Source of the DNA: Plasmodiophora brassicae
Taxonomy: Eukaryota > Endomyxa: Phytomyxea > Phytomyxea > Plasmodiophorida
Length of the DNA stretch: 64,000 bases
Assembly (NCBI GenBank): GCA_036867785.1
Contig: CP145413.1
Coordinates: 868,001 to 932,000, forward strand
Reading direction: 5' to 3'
Shown here piece by piece: positions 12,601 through 21,249 of the stretch; the first letter of the stretch is position 1; each line of letters starts with the position of its first letter. The notes beneath the pieces are model-generated. The model was not told the origin of the DNA. It worked only from the letters and a program-made list of their open reading frames with translations, and ran no database searches. A program made the translations under genes and the position numbers.

Positions 12601-13873
12601 CTGGACAGCAGCTCGGGGAACTGTTCGAACTCGGCCAGGAGCAGGGCCGGCTTGGACGACAGGGCGGCGATGCGCGCCCGGAACAGGCCGGCGGCGACCT
12701 TCTCGAGCGGGGCCGCCGCCCGGTCGAACGCGGCGAGCGCGCCCGCCCAGGTCGGCTCGGCGAACGCCGACCAGTGCAGGGCGACGCCGCTCGCCTCCAG
12801 GGCGGCCAGCATGTCGTCCAGGGCGGCCCGGTGCGGGGCGTCGCCCGGCGGCACCAGCCGTCGCAGCTCGTCGTGGAGCGCGCGCGACTCGCGAATGTGA
12901 CGCAGGCGGCGAAGGATGCGCAGCATGAGGCTGTCGTTGTCGTTGTCGTCCGCCGGCGGGGGGCCGGTCCAGCGCCCGTCGCCCGCCCAGTCACGAGCGA
13001 CCAGGTCGCGCCCGATCTGCAGCCACAGTTCGGCGACGCGCGTCGCCGACAGCAGCGCCTGGCGCACGCGTTGCCAGGGCGCGCGCCACAGGTCGACCTT
13101 GCCGACCTCGGCCTGCACGTACCCGGCGACGCGGCGCGACACGCAGGCGAGCAGGTTGACGGCGTGCGCCTGCGGCAGGCCGTCGTGCCAGGCCTCGCCC
13201 AGCGCGAACTGGGCGTCTTCCAGGACGGCGGTGGCGTCGTCCTCGCTGGCCCACTGCCCATCCATCCGTTCGGCCAGCGGCTCCAGGTGCGCCAGGATCG
13301 CTGACGCGCGCGCATCGCCCCTGTCTAGGCTGTCAGGCAATCGCGCGGCTCGAACGCAATTGGTTACCGTCTGCTGGCCCAGAACGCGCATTCGTCAGTC
13401 AGCGTCCGAGCGTCGCCGACGGCATCGTCGTCGGCGCTGGACCGTCGCGCCTTGGACGATGCGGCGACGCCGCGTAGCAGGGAGCGTTGCAGGGCGATGA
13501 ACGGCGTCTCCTCGATGGCGGCGTCGCCCGAGTACACGTTCTGCAACGCGAGGAGCAGGCCCTCGCCACCAGACAGCGTCGTCGACAGGATGTGCCTGTG
13601 GACGTCGCTGGCGGGCACATCCAGCCCCGGACGGCGCTTCACGAAATGCACGGCCAGCGCGTTGTCGTCGCCTGGCGTCCCGGGTGCCCACCGCGTCAGC
13701 TTCCCATTGGGCGACGCTGCTAAATGCAGAGCGCCGCTGTTGTAGTCGTCGAGGAATCGACGAATGTCGCCGGACACGTCGGCGTCGGCGGCGTTACGCG
13801 GCAGGCCCAGCGCGTCGCAGGCCGACTGGACGATGAAGGCGTGCCGTGGATCGGGTTCTCCCATGGTTGCCAC
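635..13873 (-). CDS. DYNC2H1: Cytoplasmic dynein 2 heavy chain (intraflagellar transport motor)
   Basis: Retrograde intraflagellar-transport motor. Eight exons splice in frame: 13873-13368, 13329-11644, 11589-5178, 5107-3563, 3507-2891, 2835-1312, 1253-966, 902-635, giving 4281 residues, close to the ~4300 of animal DYNC2H1. The N-terminus (FLDDYNSG...) and the C-terminus (GLLLQGAAF..., RQWILAGAAIFL) follow DYNC2H1 rather than dynein 1. P-loops lie at about residues 1667 (AAA1, GPAGTGKTES), 1960 (AAA2, GPSGCGKST), 2260 (AAA3, GPEGCGKS) and 2614 (AAA4, GPSGVGRRS, where the usual Lys is Arg). Walker B of AAA1 is CFDEFN. The coiled-coil stalk and microtubule-binding domain start near residue 2869 (exon 4), followed by AAA5-AAA6 and the C-terminal cap. 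Introns are 38-70 nt. GC content is extreme in exons 1-3 and lower in exons 5-8. Start chosen by N-terminal similarity. Confidence 0.96.
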
Positions 13874-14090
13874 AGACGCCCACCTACGGCTTCAACGCCA
13901 TGTGTTGTTCCCCGGTCACTGCGGCGCTCGCTAGAACGTGCACGGCACCAGTCACACAGTGATGATCAGCAGGCGGACGCGCGCGCAACCCTTCGCTGGT
14001 TGAGGCGCGCCCCTGCTGCGTCCCCTACTACGATCAGTGTACACCACCGCCACCACCACCACACAATCCACGTACGACGTATACACAGTG

Positions 14091-16569
14091 CTAGAGGATT
14101 TGGTACTGGTCATAGAGGATGCGTCGGATGTCGAAGTACTGGCTGCAGAGGGCGCCCTGGACGCTGACCTGGTGGTCGGTGACTTTGCGGATGTTGACCA
14201 GGCCGCCAGCGCAGACGAGGATGCCGTTGATGAATTCGGCGTCGATGCCTGCCCGTGCGATCGCCTTCTTCAGGTCGGCCATGCGCGATCCGCCCAGGTA
14301 GACAGCGGGCCGGTCGGGCACCGCAGTTGCCGCGACCTGCTCCAGCGTCGGGTACCGGTTCCGGCTGTCGTCGCTCTTGACAATGCGCCCATCGACGTAC
14401 GCCACCTCGTAGTCGCCCACTTGGACGAACCGCAATGATTTGTTGAGCGAATCGCGGATCTTCACGTTGAACACGTTGGTCTCTGAGTTGATCACCGACG
14501 AGAGCTGATTATCGGGAATCAGCACCGACGACGTGTTGGGCAGTTCTCGCTCGAGGAACTCCTGGATGTGGTCCTTGGCCTGCGCTGAGCCGTGCACGAG
14601 AACGGCCTTCCGCGGCAGGACACGCTTAATGACGGTCTTGATCGAGCTCTGGTCCATTCGCCCCTCGAAGTCCACGAAATGTACGGCGCAGCGCACACCA
14701 ACGGTCAGGTGCTCAGTCAGCGCCTTGGTCGGCACTGTCGGGATCGTCGTGGCGGACTCTAGCAGAGCGGACGCCGATTCAGCGGCGCCGCTTGGGTTCG
14801 CAGATATCCCATCGGGGTTGGTCTCCGGTGGGGCGTATTCGCTGAAATCGATGGCCTCGCCGTAAATGTCGCTAGAGCGAACAACCTACACGCGGGATTT
14901 ATAAGGCGACCAACCCCCCTCGATCGAAACGGCCAGGCAATGCGGTTTACCTCTTTGAAACCGTACATCGGAAACGACGGCGTCAGCTTGAGCCCCCGCT
15001 TGAACATGGCTGTCGCTTGACCAACAGCGCCACCGGGACGCGCCATGCCGTCGTCCTCTTCGGCATCCTCTTCATCCGATTCCGACTCGCTCTCCTCCTT
15101 GGCAACGCTCGCCTCCTGCTCCTTACGCTTCTCTTCGTACTCGCGAAGTTCGGCGCCCTCCAACGGTACTCGATACCGTCGCACGATCTGTACCGATTTC
15201 GGGGTGGGCTTCTGCAGAAGCGTTGTCGCAAGACAGGGAACGCGTGGCGCCGTCGTCATCATCACCTACATATGAAGCAAATTCAGATTGCGCCGCAAAG
15301 AACCTGTACGGGACATCGCGGCCGACAAGGTTCTTCGGGTCACTGGCCCACTGAATGAACAGGTCCTCTGCGAAGCTCATTTCCATGAACAACGAACTGG
15401 CCAGGACGAGCGCCGGCTGACGAAGGGCAAGTACTTCTTCCAGTGACTGGCAGATCTGACACATCGCCGAACCTCAGTCCAGCGCTGCGGCCATGGCAGC
15501 ATGGCTCCGCACAAACGACATACCACGACATGCTTTAGATCGAATGGGTTCTCTCGCATCTGGTCGAATTGTTTCTGGCACTTTTCGCTCATCCACTCGA
15601 CGTACGTTCGGGCGAAGTCAAGCGTATTCTGCGCCACGTGCGACGCGAACGCAATCGTGTACGACTGGTCGAGGCGGGCGCTGACCCACTTGGAGTGGAG
15701 AAGGACCAGCAGCTCCAGCACCCGTCCGGCAGTATCAACCGGCATCAGACAATTTCCACCGCCGTCCAGACACGCCCGAATGGCATCGACTAGTTGCGCG
15801 TCGCGTTCGTTCCGCTTGGTCGTCATCACGGTCAGGCCATTGTACGCATCGGTGATAAGCACCGACGGTCTGGGGCACGATATTTCCAGGACAGTGCCGT
15901 CAAGATGCCTGCCGGGGACGGTAAGTACGGCTGCCACCACAGGTCACAACGCAGTGGGCACCTTTCACGACTGTGGTTGAGGTCGACGGCGTAGACAATC
16001 TGCTCGGTGTCCTTGACGATTCGCCATATGGCTCCGCCCAGAGAGTGGCCGGCCTGGAACGGGGTCACAACGATCCCATCGCCACGTCCAGTCAGGTGGC
16101 ACTCCTGCGCATACGTGACGGTCTTGAATTTGTCGAATGCGCTATCCACATCGTCGACTGTAGGCGGACAGGGTCAGCATGCGAATCGCAGACGAATCGC
16201 GAACGCTTCACGGTTACTGGAGAATAGGTCGAATTCGGCCCGAGCGGTCAGGCGCTGCCAGGCGTCATACATGAACATGGAGCCCATGCGCCACACAGGC
16301 TGCGTCGAGTAGATCGGGCAGTCGAGCCCAAGCTGCCCGATCGCGTACGGCAGCGCGCCCAGATGCGATATGTCGGCGTGGGAGACCAGGACGCAATCGA
16401 CGTCGTTGATGGCGGTGGCCAGCGCCTCCAGGTGCCGCTCGTCGAACCGCTCGTCCCACCCGCAATCCAGCATGATCCGGCAGTCGTCGATCTCCAGCAG
16501 GTAGCACATGGCATCGGTGTCGTTGGCGCCGTACAACGGCGTCAACTGTATGACACCTTCCCCGCTCAT
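14091..16569 (-). CDS. CPSF2: Cleavage and polyadenylation specificity factor subunit 2 (CPSF100)
   Basis: Non-catalytic partner of CPSF73 in the mRNA 3'-end cleavage complex, in the nucleus. Proposed exons are 16569-16218, 16157-15962, 15908-15524, 15455-15327, 15265-14951 and 14885-14091, giving 723 residues (human about 782). The metallo-beta-lactamase part begins at residue 1 with LLEIDDCRIMLDCGWDE. The would-be zinc motif reads SHADISHLGAL, degenerate as in known CPSF100 proteins. The beta-CASP region has VDTAGRVLELL and LFIQWASDPKN. An acidic linker rich in Glu, Ser and Asp follows near residue 395, then the C-terminal domain ending EGALCSQYFDIRRILYDQY. The fourth intron would use a weak donor, GTCGGC; it is favoured because it restores the spacing of the conserved DPKN-to-RR segment. 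The start MSGEGVIQLTPL matches the family. The 3' end lies 217 bp from the dynein start, same strand. Confidence 0.92.
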
Positions 16570-16842
16570 TTGCCGAATGACCGTCGTGACAGCTGCAGCC
16601 GACGGGTTGGTCCACTCCACCAACCCTACGGCAATTATCCAACTGCGCCAGTCGCGACCCTCCCCCGACAGCTACAATGGCCGTGGCCCACGCAACGACG
16701 GGCAACTGCACCCGCACCGCGAAGCACACGTTGGCCCACCCAGCGCAATGTCGACGCTACTGAGCATCGCTGCCGGCCCGCTGCAGTAGCGCAGCCGCAG
16801 ACGTACGGTACGTGCGTCCCGCAAGGCATTCCGGGTGCGGCC
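16570..16842. promoter_or_regulatory. Shared upstream region between CPSF2 and the C11orf54-like gene
   Basis: These 273 bases separate two divergent start codons (CPSF2 at 16569 on the minus strand, the DUF1907 gene at 16843 on the plus strand). No extra gene is evident. By position it must hold the promoters of both genes. I see no convincing TATA box. Confidence 0.35.
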
Positions 16843-18075
16843 ATGTCGACGGCGGCGCTGTTCACGGAGTCGGCCGACCTGTTCGCCCCGGCGCTCGACG
16901 ACGCCGTCGCGCCCATCGCGGCATTCCTCCGCGATCGATACGAACACGCCAGCGTCGAGGTCGTCGAATGCCCGAACCTGTTATCCTGGGTGCGTACGTT
17001 GTCGCTGCGTGTCGTCGGCTGGCCGCATCGTTGCTGATCATCGGGGACGTGCTAGGGCCTGGCTATGCCGGGATTAGGTGGGCAGCCGCGTTTAGTTGAC
17101 GTTGGAGGTGCCTCATGTGCGCGCGTCTGGCTGATGTCCGATGTTTGACTGTGCCTGCAGGTGTGCCGAACCTGCTAGACCCGGCGCACCACGACAAGTC
17201 GTTCGCGATCGGTGATATTCTCGATTGCGCAGGCCTGCCCACTGGCTGCGTCCTGGGCGCCGCATCGGGCGACGCCGCCTGGGCCAAGGGCAACACCGAG
17301 TTAATGCCCTGCGCAAGTCGGCACACGTGTCGCAGCAAATCGGCGAGGGTCGGCGCCGACGGCCGGTGCGTGCTCGACGAGTACGACTGGGACCGGGTCG
17401 GCTTCCTGGCCAATCTGTTCGTCTGCCAAGGCGTGCCGGGGCCTGTCCTCGAGGTACGCGCGCGTGGAAGACGACTGCCGGAAGACCACTCGGACAACTT
17501 TGTCGGCAACATTCGCGGCGCCCTTCTACAGCGTTTCCCGGGCCGGGCCATCGGTCTGGGTGGTGCGTTCACAATGAAGAAGGGCCTATTCAAGGTAGCG
17601 CGTCCTTGCTCGTCAGACGTGACCGCGTGGTTGAACATCGGAGTGATTGCAGGCACACGTAATGCCCGATTTCAAAGACACGGTTATGGTGGATGGGCCC
17701 GAGGTTCAGGAATGGTCTGGCGAACCGTTCCTGTATTGCATTCGACCAGCTGACGCGTACGATTCAGGCTGAAATACTACGAGATGGGCCCTGGTGCGAC
17801 GTTTCTGTCAACGATGCTGACGCAGGACCCGACGCCCGACGGCGCCCTCAATCTTCGCCTTGAGCATACCCATTTGTGAGCTCTCGTGCCGTGTGCATGC
17901 TCAGACAACTGAATTACTACCTGTTTCATGTAGCTTCAACCAGACCGCGGGGGAAGGTGGCCACTACCACTATGGCACGTCGCTCGACGTCGACTATGTC
18001 GGGTACTTTGCGCTCGCCGAGCGCGTCTACCGAATGGAGAACGCATTCGACAGGCGACGCTGCAACATCCCATGA
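16843..18075 (+). CDS. C11orf54-type ester hydrolase homologue (DUF1907)
   Basis: Homologue of human C11orf54 (PTD012), a small zinc-containing protein with ester-hydrolase activity in vitro and an uncertain cellular role. Six exons (16843-16989, 17056-17107, 17161-17594, 17653-17714, 17768-17875, 17934-18075) join in frame to 314 residues; the human protein has 315. Family landmarks are visible in order: VVECPNL, LVDVGGVPNLL, CVLGAASG, FLANLFVCQG, AIGLGGAFTMKKG, YYEMGP, and a C-terminal metal site in which LEHTHF is joined across the last intron to GEGGHYHYG. The histidines of HTH and HYH are the expected zinc ligands. Exon 4 uses the non-GTA donor GTCTGG, which puts a Trp codon across the splice. 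The stop lies only 29 bp from the stop of the convergent CSC1-like gene. Confidence 0.93.
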
Positions 18076-18104
18076 ACGACAATACACGTTGTATTTGTAT
18101 TGCA

Positions 18105-20564
18105 CTATACGGGTGCCTCTCCGGCTATGTTATCAGAGCTCCATGCCAAACGTGGTGGAGACGACCGGCGCTCGTCAACGCCAGCGCGTTCGCTGTCCTC
18201 GGTCTCGTCGATTCGCGACAGGCGCACATTGCTGGCGCCAGGCAGGAGCTCGAATTCGCGGGAGACCAGGCGATGCAGCACCTTCGGGTCGTGATGCATC
18301 TGGACGACGAGCGGATGCGCACGAACAGCAACGTCCTTGATGCGATCGATGTCGACGTCGTGCTCGACCTCCCAGACGGGTTTGTACGCGCTGTGCCCCG
18401 GTCGCCTGATGTGGTCCAGGGCGGTGGCATCGCCTAGCGTGATTCTGCGCGACGCCTGGACCAGGTACCGGTCCAGAGAGCGAATCTCCTCCAGCGACAG
18501 GCGTTCGGCGCGCGACCCGAAGTTACGCTCCATGAAGAAGTAGTACCAGGTCGTGAACCCGAGCAGTGGCAGGACAGCGACACACATCTGCGGGCAATTC
18601 TTCCCAATCAGCAGCGCGATCAGGACGACTTGCGCGAACCCAAGGCCGAACACAACGCGTCGGAACACGTGCGGGAACAAGGCGCCACCGCTCTCGCTCT
18701 CGTGCGCGTAGACGAAGCAGAACATGTACCGGTAGACGACGGCGCAGGTGACGCAGAGCGCGAGGCAGAACGGGAGGATCAGCGGGGCGATCGGCGCGTA
18801 GATGATCCCGTACAGGAACAGCATCAGGTAGACCGGGTAGTACTCGCCGTACGCGAACGTGCCCGCGTACGTCACGTCGCGAACGTCGCGGGCCGTGCGC
18901 GCCCGCGTCATCTTCAGCGACCCGAGCAGAAGTTTGGAGATGACCAGAAGCTCGAGCGGCACCGTTGTGAACGAACGCGTCATGATCTGGATCAGGAACG
19001 GGTTCGCCTGCGTGGAGACGGCCTTGGCGAGCGATTGCAGCAGGAAATCGAGGTTCATGTCCGACAGAGACTTGTCCTTGACGAGGCCCATGACGCCTTG
19101 GGTCAGGCAGGCGAACAGGAAGAAGTGCACGAACTGGAAGTAGAAGTAGTAGATGAAGACGTTGCGGTCGATGGCGCTGTGCGACACGACGCCCTTGATC
19201 GTGGCGAAGAACCGCAGCAGGGGCGGCAGGACTGCCATGAAGATGATCATGGCGAGACCGGGGAGGAACCCCTGCAGTTGGCCACGAACGGCCGGGTTCG
19301 CCTCCAGGTACCCGGCCAGCATCGGGAACTGGGCCTGCAGGTTCTCCAACGACGTGATCGACGTGATGAACGCCACCGGCACCGTGTACGTCGTGAACAG
19401 CAGCAGGAACAGGGCGGCGGCGACCAGCTGGCGGATCACACGGGCGCGACGCGTCAGGTGCAGGTTCGGCCAGTACAGGTCACGCGGCTCTGGCGCGACA
19501 TGCGCCTCCATGCTGAGCACCTCGTGCGTCCATGGCAGCTGGGACGCCGTTGCCGTTGCCGCAAACGTCTTGAACGTCGCGAACCCGGTTCTGTATGCGT
19601 CGTGCGATTCGGCCTGCTTGCTCCTGATCTTCTCGTTCAGGTCGTCGAGCTTGACGCGAAGCTTGGCAATGGAGTCGTTCAACTCCTCCTCGCTGATCTT
19701 CAGCCGTTTCGTCTTCGTCCCTTCCTCCTTGCGTTCGTCAGCCTTGCGGCACAGTTTGGCGACGGCGTCCTCGATCTGGGCGACGACGTCGGCACGTTCG
19801 TCGTGCAGCTTGGCGAGGTCTTCGCTGCGTTTAACGAGAATCGCATTGGCGACAACATCGCCGTTGTCGAACCTGGACCGGATGTACCGGTCCAAGTCGT
19901 CATCCGTCTTGATGTCGTCGGGGATGTCGACGAGCAGGACGGACATCTGCTCGACGCGAAGGGCCTCCTCCCGGTTGCTGAGGAAGTACCGATGCCGCAT
20001 GTCGACGTACGCGACGTACTCCTTGTACAGGAGGTACAGAAGGTACACGGCGGAGACGTAGGCGACGAAGACGTGGCTCCAGAGGTACCCAGACCCTTCG
20101 GCCACGTTCTGAATCGTCAGGTCGGCCATCTTGAAGTTAGCGCTCCGCTCGCCCTGGTCGTAATTGGTGATGTTGACCGGGATCAGCAGGGTGCATCCGA
20201 GGACGGTGGTGACGGCGAAGAACTTGATGCCGACATGGAAGAACCGCAGGTACAGAGCGGCGTCGACGCCGACAATCGGGACGATGTCCTCCCAGGGCAT
20301 GCGCATGAGGTCGTAGACCCACGCCAGGTTCAGCATGTTGAAGTTGGGGGGCTTGGCGCGACGCTCGCTCGAGTTTGGACAGACGACACGGGGCCGGTAG
20401 ACCCAGCCGATCTTCTTGCTGGCGACGGCGAACACCAGGAACACGACGACCATGATGATCAGGTTCGTCCAGATCGACGACACGAACGATACCAGGCTGG
20501 TATCATCGGCCTGCTGGGCCATGTCGATGGCACCTTGGCCACCGTCGTTGTTGTTGTCGGCCAT
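18105..20564 (-). CDS. CSC1/OSCA/TMEM63-family mechanosensitive cation channel
   Basis: Membrane protein of the calcium-permeable, stress-gated channel family. It is a single uninterrupted reading frame of 819 residues from ATG 20564 (MADNNNDGG); the TTG nine codons upstream is not a credible start. The order fits the family: a first TM near residues 30-50 (NLIIMVVVFLVFAVA); a cytosolic loop with the typical WVYDLMRMPWEDI; two more TMs; a long charged cytosolic domain with coiled-coil Lys/Glu stretches at ~220-310; and a C-terminal block of about eight TMs, including FLPGLAMIIFMAVLPPLL and a YFYFQFVHFFLF segment. The tail is polar, ending in an Arg/Ser-rich stretch. The lack of introns in 2.46 kb is unusual here, where most genes have several; retroposition or intron loss are possible explanations. 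Confidence 0.92.
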   Translation of the reverse strand: MADNNNDGGQGAIDMAQQADDTSLVSFVSSIWTNLIIMVVVFLVFAVASKKIGWVYRPRVVCPNSSERRAKPPNFNMLNLAWVYDLMRMPWEDIVPIVGVDAALYLRFFHVGIKFFAVTTVLGCTLLIPVNITNYDQGERSANFKMADLTIQNVAEGSGYLWSHVFVAYVSAVYLLYLLYKEYVAYVDMRHRYFLSNREEALRVEQMSVLLVDIPDDIKTDDDLDRYIRSRFDNGDVVANAILVKRSEDLAKLHDERADVVAQIEDAVAKLCRKADERKEEGTKTKRLKISEEELNDSIAKLRVKLDDLNEKIRSKQAESHDAYRTGFATFKTFAATATASQLPWTHEVLSMEAHVAPEPRDLYWPNLHLTRRARVIRQLVAAALFLLLFTTYTVPVAFITSITSLENLQAQFPMLAGYLEANPAVRGQLQGFLPGLAMIIFMAVLPPLLRFFATIKGVVSHSAIDRNVFIYYFYFQFVHFFLFACLTQGVMGLVKDKSLSDMNLDFLLQSLAKAVSTQANPFLIQIMTRSFTTVPLELLVISKLLLGSLKMTRARTARDVRDVTYAGTFAYGEYYPVYLMLFLYGIIYAPIAPLILPFCLALCVTCAVVYRYMFCFVYAHESESGGALFPHVFRRVVFGLGFAQVVLIALLIGKNCPQMCVAVLPLLGFTTWYYFFMERNFGSRAERLSLEEIRSLDRYLVQASRRITLGDATALDHIRRPGHSAYKPVWEVEHDVDIDRIKDVAVRAHPLVVQMHHDPKVLHRLVSREFELLPGASNVRLSRIDETEDSERAGVDERRSSPPRLAWSSDNIAGEAPV

Positions 20565-20751
20565 CGTGCGTTTTTGGAATGTGACCAGCAATCAGAGGAC
20601 GTCGCCCGGAGGTACCGGAACGTGACTCACGCTCCACGTCACGACATCAGCATACAAGGTACACATTGTGGAAACGGCAAATGGCAGCCATATATGTTAA
20701 ATATGATGGGAAAGTCGTGGCAACCCGGTATGGGGCCTACTGATGCGACCG

Positions 20752-21084
20752 CTAGTTGACCTTACGTCGCTGACGACCGCTTTGTGATCGTTCGTGCTTC
20801 TAAGAGAGCGGTTTCGGTACAGGTGACGATATCCGGTTCTGGCACCGTATCCGTACCTTGTTGGGCAGTGGGGGCAGACCGAATAGCGCTCTAAATACGC
20901 CATACTGGTTCAGGAACGTTTTCCAGAGCGCGATCCAGGCTGCGCCGTACACCCGTCAACCGTTGACGCCCTCCCCTAGATGACGACACGAGGACATACC
21001 TGCGGCGATAAACGCCAGGAATGCGACGAGGGCGGCGACGGCGACGACGCCATCGACGAGCAAGGACCACCAGGCGGTTGCCAT
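20752..21084 (-). CDS. Small single-pass membrane protein, SMIM13/UPF0766-like
   Basis: A 71-residue protein assembled from three tiny exons (21084-21000, 20939-20857, 20799-20752) separated by 60 and 57 nt introns with GTATGT and GTACGG donors. The N-terminus is one long hydrophobic segment (SLLVDGVVAVAALVAFLAF). It is followed by an aromatic and basic membrane-exit motif, WIALWKTFLNQYGVFRALFG, and a basic tail with SGRQRRK before the stop. This layout matches the SMIM13 (UPF0766) family of small integral membrane proteins: TM, then W-x5-FLxxxxxxRxLxG, then an Arg-rich tail. The function of that family is not established. It sits 165 bp upstream of, and divergent to, the OFCC1-like gene. Splice sites are hand-placed. 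The in-frame joins and family-like motif order support it, but no transcript evidence is available. Confidence 0.68.
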
Positions 21085-21249
21085 CGAACGTCCACGTCAC
21101 GCACTTTCTGAAACGATGGTCTTCTCAGAAAGAATGAACGCATTTCAGGGTCTCGCCGCGTTTCAATGGGTGCCACCATTTACGAACCTGCAGCGCGTAA
21201 CGAGTACTAGCGATCGTAAGGTAGGGTTTCGGTATCAGAATGCGTCTAG

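Noticed and set aside
18630-20759. A 709-codon plus-strand frame across the CSC1-like gene
   Set aside because: Antisense shadow of a clear channel gene; composition dominated by Arg, Asp, Glu, Val and Gln.
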